From Azospirillum baldaniorum (GTDB lineage: Bacteria > Pseudomonadota > Alphaproteobacteria > Azospirillales > Azospirillaceae): a stretch of 64,000 bases of DNA. The DNA lies in the NCBI RefSeq assembly GCF_003119195.2, contig NZ_CP022253.1, positions 1,676,001-1,740,000 on the forward strand, read 5' to 3'. Positions 37,083 to 46,696 of the stretch are shown here, one piece after another; positions within the stretch are counted from its first letter, which is position 1, and the number at the start of each line of letters is the position of its first letter. The notes beneath the pieces were generated by a model that was not told the origin of the DNA, searched no databases, and worked only from the letters and a program-made list of their open reading frames with translations. The translations under genes were made by a program, and so were the position numbers.

Positions 37083-38045
37083 TCAGAGCGTCAGCGCCAG
37101 CAGCAGCGCGCCGGCCACCAGGGCGATGCAGGCGCGCCGGTAGAGGTGAAGGGCGCGGGTGATGTCCTGCGCGGTGGCGGCGGTGCGCCCCGGCCCCATC
37201 CAGGCGTCCTCAATCCGAACCTCGCCATAGACCCGCGGCCCGCCGAGCCGGAGGTCGAGCGCCCCGGCCATCGCCGCTTCCGGCCAGCCGGCGTTGGGCG
37301 AGCGGTGGCGGTGGGCGTCGCGCCGCACCGACCGCCAGGATTCGGCCGCGTCGGCCCCCTCGGTGAAGCGGGCGGCCACCCAGATCAGCAGCGCCGACAG
37401 GCGGGAGCCGGGCAGGTTGACCAGATCGTCCAGCCGCGCCGCCGCCCAGCCGAACGCCTCGTGCCGGGGCGTGCGGTGGCCGATCATGCTGTCCGCGGTG
37501 TTGATCGCCTTGTAGAGCGCGATTCCCGGCAGCCCGCCGACCAGCAGCCAGAAGGCCGGGGCGACGACCCCGTCCGAGAAGTTCTCCGACAGGCTTTCGA
37601 TGGCGGCGCGGCTCACCCCATGCTCGTCCAGGCTCGCCGGGTTGCGGCCGACGATGCGCGACACCGCCTCGCGCGCCGCCTCCAACCCGCCGTCGCGGAA
37701 GGCGGTGGCGACCGCGGCGACGTGGTCGTGCAGGCTGCGCTGCGCCAGCAGGGTGGAGGCCAGCGCCGCTTCGAGGAGGCCGCCGAGCGGCAGGTGCCGG
37801 CACAGCCCCGCCACCGCCGACGCCGCACCGCCCACCACCAGCAGCAGGACGAGCAGGGCCAGCACCCCCGCCGCCTTGCGGATGGCAAAGGAATCGCGCT
37901 CCCGGTTGAGCGCGCGGTCAAGCTGGGCGATAAGCGCCCCGATCCACACCACTGGGTGGCGGATTTGGGCGTAGAGTGCGTCCGGATAGCCGGCGGCGGC
38001 CTCGATGAGGAGAGCGGCGGCGAGCACGGACGGATGAAGCTCCAC
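37083..38045 (-). CDS. cobD: Adenosylcobinamide-phosphate synthase (CobD/CbiB)
   Basis: This membrane protein (about 320 residues) attaches the aminopropanol arm to adenosylcobyric acid. Typical motifs are IRHPVVWIGALIAQLD, VSRIVGRNPASLDEHGVSRAAIESLSENFSDGVVAP and INTADSMIGHRTPRHEAFGWAAARLDDLVN, with hydrophobic helices between. An ATG at 38108 would give 341 residues but would overlap the divergent cobC start by 29 bases. The GTG at 38045, after AAAGGATTCGATCCC, avoids that and is where homology begins. It could also be called cbiB. Confidence 0.88.
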   Translation of the reverse strand: MELHPSVLAAALLIEAAAGYPDALYAQIRHPVVWIGALIAQLDRALNRERDSFAIRKAAGVLALLVLLLVVGGAASAVAGLCRHLPLGGLLEAALASTLLAQRSLHDHVAAVATAFRDGGLEAAREAVSRIVGRNPASLDEHGVSRAAIESLSENFSDGVVAPAFWLLVGGLPGIALYKAINTADSMIGHRTPRHEAFGWAAARLDDLVNLPGSRLSALLIWVAARFTEGADAAESWRSVRRDAHRHRSPNAGWPEAAMAGALDLRLGGPRVYGEVRIEDAWMGPGRTAATAQDITRALHLYRRACIALVAGALLLALTL

Positions 38046-38079
38046 GGGATCGAATCCTTTGGGGAAGGGAAGGGGCGGG

Positions 38080-39132
38080 ATGATGGCGGAATCGGCGGCG
38101 GGGTCCAAGAGGATCGTCCAAGAGAGAGGCGTTCAGGGCGAGATCATCCATGGCGGCGACCTCGACGCGGCGCGGGCGGCCTTTCCGGGGGCGCCTGAGC
38201 CCTGGGTGGACCTGTCCACCGGCATCAACCCCTGGCCTTACCCGCTGCCGCCCATCCCGGCCGATGCCTGGGCGCGTCTGCCGGGCCGCGCGGCCGAAAC
38301 GGCCCTGCGCGAGGCTGCGGCGGCCTGCTACGGCGTGCCGTCGGCGGACCGCGTCGCCGCCGCGGGCGGTTCCCAGGCGCTGATTCAGATTCTGCCGCGG
38401 CTGCGCCGTCCGGGGACGGTCGCCGTGCTCGGGCCGACCTACGCCGAACACGCCGCGGGCTGGGCCAAGGCCGGCCATCGCGTGGCCGAGGTGGAATCGC
38501 TGGAGGGATGCGACGCCGACGTGGTCGTGGTCGTGAACCCGAACAACCCGGACGGCCGCATCGTCCCGCCCGAAACCCTGCTGGCCCTGGCGGAGCGGCA
38601 GGCGGCGCGGGGCGGCTGGCTGGTGGTGGACGAGGCCTTCGCCGAGGTCACCCCGGAGTGCAGCGTAGCGTCGGAGGCCGGGCGCGCCGGTCTGGTCATC
38701 CTGCGCTCCTTTGGGAAGTTCTTCGGGCTGGCCGGAGTCCGGCTCGGTTTCCTGCTCGGCGAGCCGGCGCTGGTCCGTGATCTGCGCGCCGCCGTGGGGC
38801 CGTGGGCGGTGTCGGGCCCGGCGCTGACCATCGCGACCGCGGCGCTGTCGGATTCGGCGTGGATCGCCGCCACCCGGCGCCGTCTGGCCGACGCTGCTGC
38901 CCGCTTCGACGCACGGCTGATGGAGGCTGGAGTGCGCGTCGCCGGAGGCACGTCGCTCTTTCGTCTCATAGACGATCCTCAGTCTGCCGGGCTTTACAAA
39001 GAGTTGGGCCTGGCCGGGGTGCTGGTGCGCCGGTTCGACTATCGGCAAGGGTGGCTGAGGCTGGGCCTGCCGGCGGACACGCTGGCGGAAGACCGTGTCA
39101 CAACGGCGTGCGGAACGTTCAAAAACCGATAG
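38080..39132 (+). CDS. cobC: L-threonine-O-3-phosphate decarboxylase / CobC aminotransferase-like protein
   Basis: The 350-residue PLP enzyme has the aminotransferase class I fold: HGGDLDAARAAFPGAPEPWVDLSTGINPWPYP, AAGGSQALIQILPR, VVNPNNPDGRI, VVDEAFAEV and the PLP lysine in LRSFGKFFGLAGVRLG. CobC-type enzymes provide (R)-1-amino-2-propanol phosphate for cobalamin, consistent with the divergent cobD. The ATG at 38080 follows GGGAAGGGGCGGG. Confidence 0.92.
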   Translation: MMAESAAGSKRIVQERGVQGEIIHGGDLDAARAAFPGAPEPWVDLSTGINPWPYPLPPIPADAWARLPGRAAETALREAAAACYGVPSADRVAAAGGSQALIQILPRLRRPGTVAVLGPTYAEHAAGWAKAGHRVAEVESLEGCDADVVVVVNPNNPDGRIVPPETLLALAERQAARGGWLVVDEAFAEVTPECSVASEAGRAGLVILRSFGKFFGLAGVRLGFLLGEPALVRDLRAAVGPWAVSGPALTIATAALSDSAWIAATRRRLADAAARFDARLMEAGVRVAGGTSLFRLIDDPQSAGLYKELGLAGVLVRRFDYRQGWLRLGLPADTLAEDRVTTACGTFKNR

Positions 39133-39266
39133 ATTTTGCGCTCAGGATAGGCGATCACCACCATAGCGCGACAAGATGGCACACAGGGGCAAAAACGCGC
39201 ATCGGCTAACGTACTCCTTGTTTGCCCTATCGTGGCGCAAGAATCTTCCATGACGCTGTGGGGGCC

Positions 39267-40889
39267 ATGCTGGATTCGGTTGGTTCGATGAGTTCTTCTG
39301 GGGATGCGGAGGAAACCCGTGTTGCGCTGTGGCGTGTGTTCGACACGCTGCCGACGGGGGTCTGCGTCACCACGGACGCAGGGACCATCCTGTACGCCAA
39401 CCCAGCCCTGCACGGTCTGCTGCGCTACCCTCCCGGTGGCCTGACCGGTCTCGACCTTGCGGCGCTGGAGCCGGACGATGCCAATCTCCCGGCGTTGCCG
39501 GACGCGCCGGGTGAACGGCGATTGCGCTGCCAGGACGGTGCAACCGTCTGGGTGGCTGAGTCGGTCGGTCCCACCACAGGCCCGCTGGGCGAGCGGCGGT
39601 CGCTGCGCGTCTACACCGACGTCAGTCACCACCGGCAGGCGCAGGCGGCGCTGCGCGATCAGCTCCTGATGAAGGAGGTGCTGTTCGAAACGCTGCCGGT
39701 TCCCGTTTTCGTGAAGAACGCGGCCGGTGAGTACACGGACTGCAACGACGCCTTCGAACGCTACACCGGCCTGGAGCGCCGCAGCATCGTCGCCAAAACC
39801 GCCTTCGCCGTGATGGACCCGCGCATCGCCAAGGCGCACGCCGACCAGGACCGCGAACTGACCGTCAATTGGGGCCAGCGCAGCTACGAGGAGGCGGTTC
39901 CCTTCGTCGGCGGCACCACCCGCCTGTCCAGCCTGACCAAGGCCGTCTTCTGCGACAGCACCGGAAACCTGGGCGGCATCGTCGGCGTGATCCACGACCT
40001 GACCGAAGGGCTGCCCAGCGAGGAGCGGCTTCAGGCGATCCTGGAGCAGAGCCCGATCGGCGTGTCGGTGTCGCGCCGCGACGACGGCAAGATCATCTTC
40101 GTCAACACCCGCTTCGCCGAGCTGATCGGTTTGAAGCGCGAGGATCTGATCGGCCGGCAGGCGCGCGACTATTATCTGGACCGGCACCAGCGTGAGCGGG
40201 TCATCGATCGTCTGCGCTCCTACGGGTCGGTGACCAACATGGAGGTGCAGTTCCGCCGGGCCGACGGGTCGTCCTTTTGGACGCTGTTCACGGTCAACCA
40301 GGCGGTGATCCAGGGCGTTCAGGTGAATCTCGCCTGGATCTACGACTACACCGACCGCCGGAACATGGAGGAGGCGCTGCGCGACATGGCGTCCCGCGAT
40401 CCTCTGACGGGAATCTACAACCGGCGTTCCTTCATGGAACTGGCGCGCTCGCAACTGGCCCGCGCCCACCGCTTCAGCGAGCCGATGTCGGTCTTCGTTC
40501 TGGACGTGGACCATTTCAAGCGCATCAACGACAGCTACGGCCACGCCACCGGCGACGACGCCCTGCGCATGGTGGCCGGCGGCTGTCAGGCCATCCTGCG
40601 CGAATACGACATTCTCGGTCGGCTCGGCGGCGAGGAGTTCGTGGTGGTCCTGCCCGGCGCCACCGCAGAGGAATCCCGCGTGGTGGCGGAACGGGTGCGC
40701 CGCCATCTGTCGCGCATGGCCATTCCCGGGCCGGAAGGCCGGTTTCATTTGACCAGCAGCATCGGCATCTCGGCACTGGACGGTTCCTACGACACGCTGG
40801 AAAAGGCGATTCACCGGGCCGACCTCGCCCTCTACCGGGCCAAGCGCGAGGGCCGGAATCGCGTCGTGGTCTACGAACCGGGCATGTGA
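39267..40889 (+). CDS. Diguanylate cyclase with three PAS domains
   Basis: The 540-residue cytoplasmic protein has PAS domains at about 20-125, 135-250 and 255-370, and a GGDEF domain (375-540). The active site reads GGEEF (454-458), compatible with cyclase activity, and the inhibitory site RxxD (REYD, 445-448) is present, so product feedback by cyclic di-GMP is expected. No EAL domain and no membrane segment are seen. The second and third PAS domains resemble redox- or oxygen-type PAS, but no ligand is proven. ATG 39267 was chosen; ATG 39288 is an alternative. Confidence 0.88.
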   Translation: MLDSVGSMSSSGDAEETRVALWRVFDTLPTGVCVTTDAGTILYANPALHGLLRYPPGGLTGLDLAALEPDDANLPALPDAPGERRLRCQDGATVWVAESVGPTTGPLGERRSLRVYTDVSHHRQAQAALRDQLLMKEVLFETLPVPVFVKNAAGEYTDCNDAFERYTGLERRSIVAKTAFAVMDPRIAKAHADQDRELTVNWGQRSYEEAVPFVGGTTRLSSLTKAVFCDSTGNLGGIVGVIHDLTEGLPSEERLQAILEQSPIGVSVSRRDDGKIIFVNTRFAELIGLKREDLIGRQARDYYLDRHQRERVIDRLRSYGSVTNMEVQFRRADGSSFWTLFTVNQAVIQGVQVNLAWIYDYTDRRNMEEALRDMASRDPLTGIYNRRSFMELARSQLARAHRFSEPMSVFVLDVDHFKRINDSYGHATGDDALRMVAGGCQAILREYDILGRLGGEEFVVVLPGATAEESRVVAERVRRHLSRMAIPGPEGRFHLTSSIGISALDGSYDTLEKAIHRADLALYRAKREGRNRVVVYEPGM

Positions 40890-41157
40890 TCCACCATCTC
40901 GGAGAGAAAATCGATCCAAATTTGTTCACGGATGGATCTGGTTTTTCTCTTTGGACTCCGTATCGTTCGCTCCGATTCAACCACTTATGCGCGTGACGCA
41001 TGTGGTACAATTTGTCGCAGCTGAGCGCCGCTCGTTTTTAAAGCCATCCAATTATTACGTACGCTATGAGTCGAGGGCAGAAGATATTACCAACGGTTGG
41101 GTTGGTGACCTGTTTGTCGGGTGATTGTGTTCACCGGCGTTTGAAAGGCGGACGGTC

Positions 41158-41709
41158 ATGGCGGTCGGCACGGGCGGCATACATGGTTCCCTGACCGGGC
41201 GGGAGCGGACCTTTCACCGGGATGAGATCATCGTCTCGAAGACGGATCTCAAGGGCCGCATCACCTACGCCAACGACGTGTTCCTGCGCATCAGCGGTTA
41301 CAGCGAAGCGGAGTTGCTGGGGCAACCCCACAACATCGTCCGCCATTCCGACATGCCGCGCTGCGTCTACAAGCTGCTGTGGACCCGCATCGAGGCCGGA
41401 AGCGAAATCTTCGCCTATGTCATCAACCGGGCGAAGGACGGCGACCATTATTGGGTGTTCGCCCATGTCACGCCGGTTTTCGGCAATCCGGACAGCGGAA
41501 ACGGGCGGACCATCACCGGCTACCATTCGAGCCGGCGCGTGCCGGCGCGTCCCGCGGTGGAGGCGGCGGCGGGCCTCTACGCCGCGCTGCGGGCGGAAGA
41601 GGCGCGCCACGCCGACCGGAACGCGGCCATGGCGGCCTCCGGTGCCATGCTGGAAAAACTCCTGCGCGACAAGGGCACGAGCTATGACGAGTTTGTCTTC
41701 AGTCTCTAA
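41158..41709 (+). CDS. Aer-like PAS sensor protein (partner of the following MCP)
   Basis: The 183-residue protein is almost only a PAS domain of the Aer type: [51 protein letters not shown] and [16 protein letters not shown]. Aer PAS domains bind FAD and sense redox state. It has a helical C-terminal tail but no membrane or signalling domain. Its end overlaps the start of the chemoreceptor gene by 26 bases. The two proteins together have the parts of Aer. Confidence 0.85.
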   Translation: MAVGTGGIHGSLTGRERTFHRDEIIVSKTDLKGRITYANDVFLRISGYSEAELLGQPHNIVRHSDMPRCVYKLLWTRIEAGSEIFAYVINRAKDGDHYWVFAHVTPVFGNPDSGNGRTITGYHSSRRVPARPAVEAAAGLYAALRAEEARHADRNAAMAASGAMLEKLLRDKGTSYDEFVFSL

Positions 41710-42991
41710 ATCGCTCGCCGCCGCCGCTTTGGCCGCCCTGATGTCGGGGGCGCAGGCGGTGTACGGTCTCGCCACCGGCGACGCCATCGCCGCCCTGCTG
41801 GGCCTGCTGGCGGTTCTTCCCTGTCTTGCCGCGATCCGCTGGCTGGTGCTCACCAACCGGACCATCCGGAAGGCCAGCACGGTCATCGCCGCGGCCGAGA
41901 AGGGCGACCTTCAGCCACGCATCCTGAACATCCACGGCGCCAGCTCGATCGCCGACATGCTGCGGACCATCAACCGCCTGCTCGACCGCGTCGAATCCTT
42001 CGGCAAGGAGGCCAACGCCGCCATGCAGCACGCGGCGGAGGGACAATACTACCGGCGCATCGTGATGACCGGCATGGTCGGTGAATTCGGTGCCTACGCC
42101 CGCCAGATCAACGACGGGCTGGCGGCCATGGACGGCAAGAGCCGCGAGTTCGTCGAGAGCGCGACCCGCATCGGCGCCAACATCAAGGAGGTGGCGCAGA
42201 GCCTGTCGGCCAGCGCCGCCCAGCTCGAAGCGTCCTCCACCGCCATGACGGCGACCGCCGCCACGGCCAGCGAGCAGTCCTTCTCCGCGGCCTCCGCCGC
42301 CGAGCAGGTGTCTTCGAACGTGGACGGCGTGGCCGCGGCGACCGGTGAGGTATCGGGGGCCATCGGCGAGGTGGCCCAGGGTGTCTCCCGCACCGCCGAT
42401 CTCGCCCGCAGTTCGGTGGAGAAGGTGCGGGAAGCCGACGCCACCATCCGTTCCCTGCTGGCCGCCTCCGATCAGATCGGCGCGGTGGTGCAACTCATCA
42501 ACGACATCGCCAGCCAGACCAATCTGCTGGCCCTCAACGCCACGATCGAGGCGGCACGGGCCGGGGAGGCCGGCAAGGGGTTCGCCGTGGTCGCGACGGA
42601 GGTGAAGAACCTCGCCAACCAGACCGCCAAGGCGACGGAGGACATCACCGCCCAGATCACCCAGGTCCAGTCGGTGACCCGCGACACGGCGGCGGTGATC
42701 CAGCATGTCGGCGGCATGATCCATGACATCGACGAGATCGCGGTGGGCATCGCCGGCGCTGCCGAACAGCAGAGCGCGGCCATCGACGAGATCAGCCGCT
42801 CCATCCGCGAGGCGTCGGCCGGCGTGCGCACCGTTGCCGACGCGGTGACGAGCGTGTCTTCCGGCGCCCAGGACGCCAGCGCCGCCGCCAGCCAGGTCCT
42901 GTCCTCCGCCGGCGAGTTGGCGCGCCGCGCCGTGACCTTGAACGGCGACATCGACAACTTCGTCGCGCGCGTTTGCGGCGGGCAGCGTTGA
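41684..42991 (+). CDS. Methyl-accepting chemotaxis protein lacking its own sensor domain
   Basis: The 435-residue receptor has two N-terminal membrane helices (about 10-55) with only a tiny turn between, a HAMP-like region and a long cytoplasmic signalling coiled coil. The hairpin tip reads [36 protein letters not shown], which contacts CheA and CheW. No periplasmic ligand domain exists, so its input probably comes from the overlapping PAS protein. The ATG at 41684 lies inside the PAS gene. Confidence 0.92.
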   Translation: MTSLSSVSKSLAAAALAALMSGAQAVYGLATGDAIAALLGLLAVLPCLAAIRWLVLTNRTIRKASTVIAAAEKGDLQPRILNIHGASSIADMLRTINRLLDRVESFGKEANAAMQHAAEGQYYRRIVMTGMVGEFGAYARQINDGLAAMDGKSREFVESATRIGANIKEVAQSLSASAAQLEASSTAMTATAATASEQSFSAASAAEQVSSNVDGVAAATGEVSGAIGEVAQGVSRTADLARSSVEKVREADATIRSLLAASDQIGAVVQLINDIASQTNLLALNATIEAARAGEAGKGFAVVATEVKNLANQTAKATEDITAQITQVQSVTRDTAAVIQHVGGMIHDIDEIAVGIAGAAEQQSAAIDEISRSIREASAGVRTVADAVTSVSSGAQDASAAASQVLSSAGELARRAVTLNGDIDNFVARVCGGQR

Positions 42992-43041
42992 GGACCGGCG
43001 AGGGCTGTCCCGCCGCTGCGTGAGGGTGGTTCCGGGCGAGT

Positions 43042-46000
43042 TTATTTGTCCGCGGACGCGCCCATCGGCAGCCCCTTCATCTCCACCCCGGCCCGCACAT
43101 CGTTTGACTGTGTGCAGGCCCGCTCGGCGTCCTTGAGTGCGGCCTCCAAGGCCTGGATGCGATCGCTGCCGATACCGACGGCATCCCCGCGGCGGGCCGC
43201 GGCGACCAATCCTCCGGCCAGCGCGGAGGCATGAGCGAAGCCGACATTGCCCGCGGAACCCTTGAGGATATGGGCCTCGCGTTCCACGGCCGGGAAATCG
43301 CCGTCCTGGGCCCCCCGCCGCAAGCGGTCGAGATGGCCCGGCGCTTCGCGAAGGAACGTGTCCATCAACAGGCCGAATCCTTCGTCGCCAAGCGCGTCGC
43401 GCAAGTCCTGGCGTTTGGCGTGGTCGATTCGCTGCGGCGGGCTCTCGGTCTCCGGCGACGGCTTCCGGGGCGTGGGGCCGCTTCCTCGCGGAAGGCCGCT
43501 CCATCGCGCGACGGTCTGCAGGAGTTGGTCCGCCACAATGGGCTTGGGCAGGTAATCATCCATCCCCGCCGCCAGACAGATGGCCTGGTCGCCTTCCATG
43601 ACGTTGGCGGTCATGGCGACGATGGGAACACGGGCGGCGATCCCCCCCATCCGGCGGATCGCCCGGGTCGCCGCCAGACCGTCCATCTCCGGCATCTGCA
43701 CGTCCATCAGGACGAGGTCGTAGGGCAAGGCGGCGACGGCGTTGACCGCCTCCAGACCGTTCGACACGGAATCGACCGCGTGGCCGGCCCGGCGCAGCAA
43801 GGCCAGCGTGACCTGAAGGTTCACCGGATTGTCCTCCGCCACCAGGATGCGGCGGCGGGCCGTACCGGTCAAGGGGGCGCCGGGCGGTGTCGGTACGGCC
43901 GAAGGCCCGCCCGAGCGTGGGGACGGTGGCGGTGAGACGTCCAACTTGCTGTCGGCGGGGACCGCATCCGGCCGCGCAGCCCCGGGTGCCCGCGTGGCGA
44001 ACAGACGCGACACCGCGGTGCGCAGCGCCGTGGACCGGATGGGCTTGACGATCCGCACATCGACGACGGCGGCTTCCTCCTCCGTCTCGCCCATGCGATG
44101 GGAAGTGGCCAACGCCAGAGGCAGGTCGGCCAGCGCCGGTACGGCGCGGATGCGAGCGGCCAACTCCGGCCCGGTCAGGCCCGGCATGCAATGATCGAGA
44201 ATGGCGGCGTCGAACGACCGGCCCGTGGCGTGCGCCCTCAGAAGCCGGTTAAGGGCGTCCTCTCCCGTTGCTGCGGACTCGGTCTCCAGGCCCATCGCGG
44301 CGAGCTGACGGGCGAGCAGATCGCGGTTCACCGCCAGATCGTCCACCAGAAGAATGCGCCGCCCGGTCCAGGCGCCCGGCGCTTGCGGCGCGGATGCGGC
44401 GTCCGTCGGCGTGCCGCGCCACAATGGAATGACGACCCAGAAGACGCTTCCCTCGCCGGGCAAGCTGTGAACGCCGATCCGCCCGCCCATCAGTTCCGCG
44501 AGCCGCTTGCAGATGGCGAGGCCGAGACCCGTTCCGCCGTGGCGCCGGGCCGACGACCCGTCCACCTGACTGAACATCGTGAAGAGACGCTTGTGGTCCG
44601 CCGCGGCGATGCCGATGCCGGTGTCCCTCACCTCGAAACGAATGGTCACCGGCGTCTCGTGCGGGGCCGGGACCAGGGAGTCCCCCGGTTCCGGTCGGTC
44701 ATCAGGACCGGCGGCGTCATCCTGTTCCACCGACAGCACGATGGTCACGCTGCCTTGGTCGGTGAACTTGACCGCGTTGCCGGCAAGATTGATGAGGATC
44801 TGGCGCAGGCGTCCAGGATCGCCGCGCAACGGTCCGTGCAAGGCCGGCGGGACGTAGCAAGCCAGTTCCAGGCCCTTGGCGGTGGCGCGCGGAGCCAGCA
44901 GTTCCACCACGCTTTCGACCAGCGGCACGGCTTCGAAGTCCGACACCTCCAAGGTGAGGCGCCCGGCATCGATCTTGGAGAAGTCCAGGATGTCGTTGAT
45001 GATGGTCAGCAGCGATTCCGCGGAGTCGCGAATGGTGTCGGCGTAGCCGCGCTGCTCCTCGTCCAGGTGGGTTTCCTGGAGAAGCCCGGCCATGCCGATC
45101 ACCCCGTTCATGGGCGTCCGGATCTCGTGGCTCATGGTTGCCAGGAATTCCATCTTGCTGCGCTGCCCGGCCTCGGCCTTCTCCTTGGCCTCGGTCAGTG
45201 CCCGCTCGACCCGCTTGCGCTCCGACATATCGCGGAAGAAGGCGGCGAAGAGGACGCCGTGCTGCGTCTGCACTTCGGCCAGGGACAGGTCGAGGGGGAA
45301 CACCTCGCCATCCATCCGCAGCCCGTTCACCTCCCGCGTGTAGTTCGGGCCGATCCGTCGGGCGCCGGCGGCGATGGCCTCCATGACGCGGCTGTGGGTC
45401 GGGTGGTGCTGCGGCTCCATCAACTCCTGAACATGACGCCCGATCAGGTTGCCGGGCGGGTAGCCGAAGATGCGGTGGGCCGCGGTGTTCGCGGTCTCGA
45501 TCATGCCATCCGACCGCGCCGTAAGAATGCCTTCGACGGCGGTTTCCAGAAGCGCGTTGAAACGGGCGTTGCCGTCTTCAAGCTGGGCGTCCTTGCGGCG
45601 CAGCAGGGTCAGCGCGGTGGCGAACAGCAGGATGACCAGGCTGGCGCCCAGCGCGACCCCGGCAATCTCCATCTGGTTCGTCCACCAACCCGCCAGTTCC
45701 TCGTCCTCGCTGCGGCTGATCGCCAGAACCAACGGCCAGATCGGCGTGGCGCGGTAGGCGGTGATGCGCTCCTGACCGTCCCGGCCGGTTTCGTGGAACA
45801 CGCCGCCTTCCGACATGGGAAGATGGACGCGGAACAGCTCCGCCCCGGCCATCAGCGTGCCGATGCCGTCCGTCCCGTCCTGGGGAAGCTGGGCCAGAAG
45901 CAATCCGTCCCGGCGGTAGAGCGACGCCGTGCCGTGGAGCCCGTTTCGCACCGCACGGAAAATGCTCTGGAGATATTCAGGATTGACCGAGGCGACGGCG

Positions 46001-46578
46001 ACCCCGAGAAGCGTCCCATCCGCTCCACGGATCGCCCGGCTCATCGGCAGGACCCATTTGCCGGACCGGTCGTCCGCAGCACCAGCCGGCGCCAGAAACC
46101 GTCCGCGCGCCGGGGCGCCGATGTAAAGACCCTGGCTTTGCCCGGACAGTTGGCTGCGAAACAGATCCATCTCCGCGAAGGAGGAGCCGAGCAGACGGGA
46201 ATCTTCCGTGGTCGCCACCAGAACGCCCCGGCGGTCGAGCACGGACAGGCCGCGAAGGTGCGGCGACCGGCGCAGCCGTTCCTGGAGCGGCTGGGGCGAT
46301 GATCCTTCCCGGCCTTCCATGGGCTGGCCGTGCAACAGATTGCCGATGCTGGCCGTCTCGCCCACCGAGGCCAGCGTCACGTCCACCGCCTGGACCGTTC
46401 GGCTGACCGAGGCCTCCAGGGCACTTGCCAGATTGTCGATGCTCTCCGCGGCTTTCTTCAACGCCAGGGCGCGGTCGGCGTGGACGTCGTAGGCGACCTC
46501 GAACACAAGGGCCATCACCGACAAGAAGGCCAACGCGAGAAGGGCGCCCCGATGCTGGAACAGGGCAAGCTTGGCCAT
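43042..46578 (-). CDS. BarA-type hybrid sensor histidine kinase (dCache, PAS, two receivers, Hpt)
   Basis: The 1178-residue inner-membrane protein has, in order: TM1 (about 10-30), a periplasmic Cache-type sensor (about 40-295), TM2, PAS (about 345-450), HisKA with His484 in MSHEIRTPMNGV, HATPase_c with GTGLGLAICKRL, receiver 1 (Asp795 in LDHCMPG), receiver 2 (Asp959 in LMDVQMPEMDG) and an Hpt domain (His1103 in AHILKGSAGNVG). All phosphotransfer residues are present, so a full His-Asp-His relay is possible. It is divergent from an orphan periplasmic binding protein. The output regulator is not obvious. Confidence 0.92.
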   Translation of the reverse strand: MAKLALFQHRGALLALAFLSVMALVFEVAYDVHADRALALKKAAESIDNLASALEASVSRTVQAVDVTLASVGETASIGNLLHGQPMEGREGSSPQPLQERLRRSPHLRGLSVLDRRGVLVATTEDSRLLGSSFAEMDLFRSQLSGQSQGLYIGAPARGRFLAPAGAADDRSGKWVLPMSRAIRGADGTLLGVAVASVNPEYLQSIFRAVRNGLHGTASLYRRDGLLLAQLPQDGTDGIGTLMAGAELFRVHLPMSEGGVFHETGRDGQERITAYRATPIWPLVLAISRSEDEELAGWWTNQMEIAGVALGASLVILLFATALTLLRRKDAQLEDGNARFNALLETAVEGILTARSDGMIETANTAAHRIFGYPPGNLIGRHVQELMEPQHHPTHSRVMEAIAAGARRIGPNYTREVNGLRMDGEVFPLDLSLAEVQTQHGVLFAAFFRDMSERKRVERALTEAKEKAEAGQRSKMEFLATMSHEIRTPMNGVIGMAGLLQETHLDEEQRGYADTIRDSAESLLTIINDILDFSKIDAGRLTLEVSDFEAVPLVESVVELLAPRATAKGLELACYVPPALHGPLRGDPGRLRQILINLAGNAVKFTDQGSVTIVLSVEQDDAAGPDDRPEPGDSLVPAPHETPVTIRFEVRDTGIGIAAADHKRLFTMFSQVDGSSARRHGGTGLGLAICKRLAELMGGRIGVHSLPGEGSVFWVVIPLWRGTPTDAASAPQAPGAWTGRRILLVDDLAVNRDLLARQLAAMGLETESAATGEDALNRLLRAHATGRSFDAAILDHCMPGLTGPELAARIRAVPALADLPLALATSHRMGETEEEAAVVDVRIVKPIRSTALRTAVSRLFATRAPGAARPDAVPADSKLDVSPPPSPRSGGPSAVPTPPGAPLTGTARRRILVAEDNPVNLQVTLALLRRAGHAVDSVSNGLEAVNAVAALPYDLVLMDVQMPEMDGLAATRAIRRMGGIAARVPIVAMTANVMEGDQAICLAAGMDDYLPKPIVADQLLQTVARWSGLPRGSGPTPRKPSPETESPPQRIDHAKRQDLRDALGDEGFGLLMDTFLREAPGHLDRLRRGAQDGDFPAVEREAHILKGSAGNVGFAHASALAGGLVAAARRGDAVGIGSDRIQALEAALKDAERACTQSNDVRAGVEMKGLPMGASADK

Positions 46579-46696
46579 CACGCGTGGCTCCGTGCGGTGT
46601 GCTGATGTCCCGCGAATCTTAACAGCGGGCAGGCGAATCGCAAGCATGCGCTGTGCTTCACGAGGGCGCAGTGCTATCCTGTCGCGGTCATTGGGG

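Noticed and set aside
37900..38160. Possible cobalamin riboswitch before cobC/cobD
   Set aside because: The starts are too close together and no B12-box sequence is visible.
40890..41157. Palindrome ATGCG-CGTGA-CGCAT near 40987 and a weak flagellar-type promoter before the PAS gene
   Set aside because: The palindrome is short, and the spacing and -10 sequence do not fit a sigma-28 promoter well enough to annotate.
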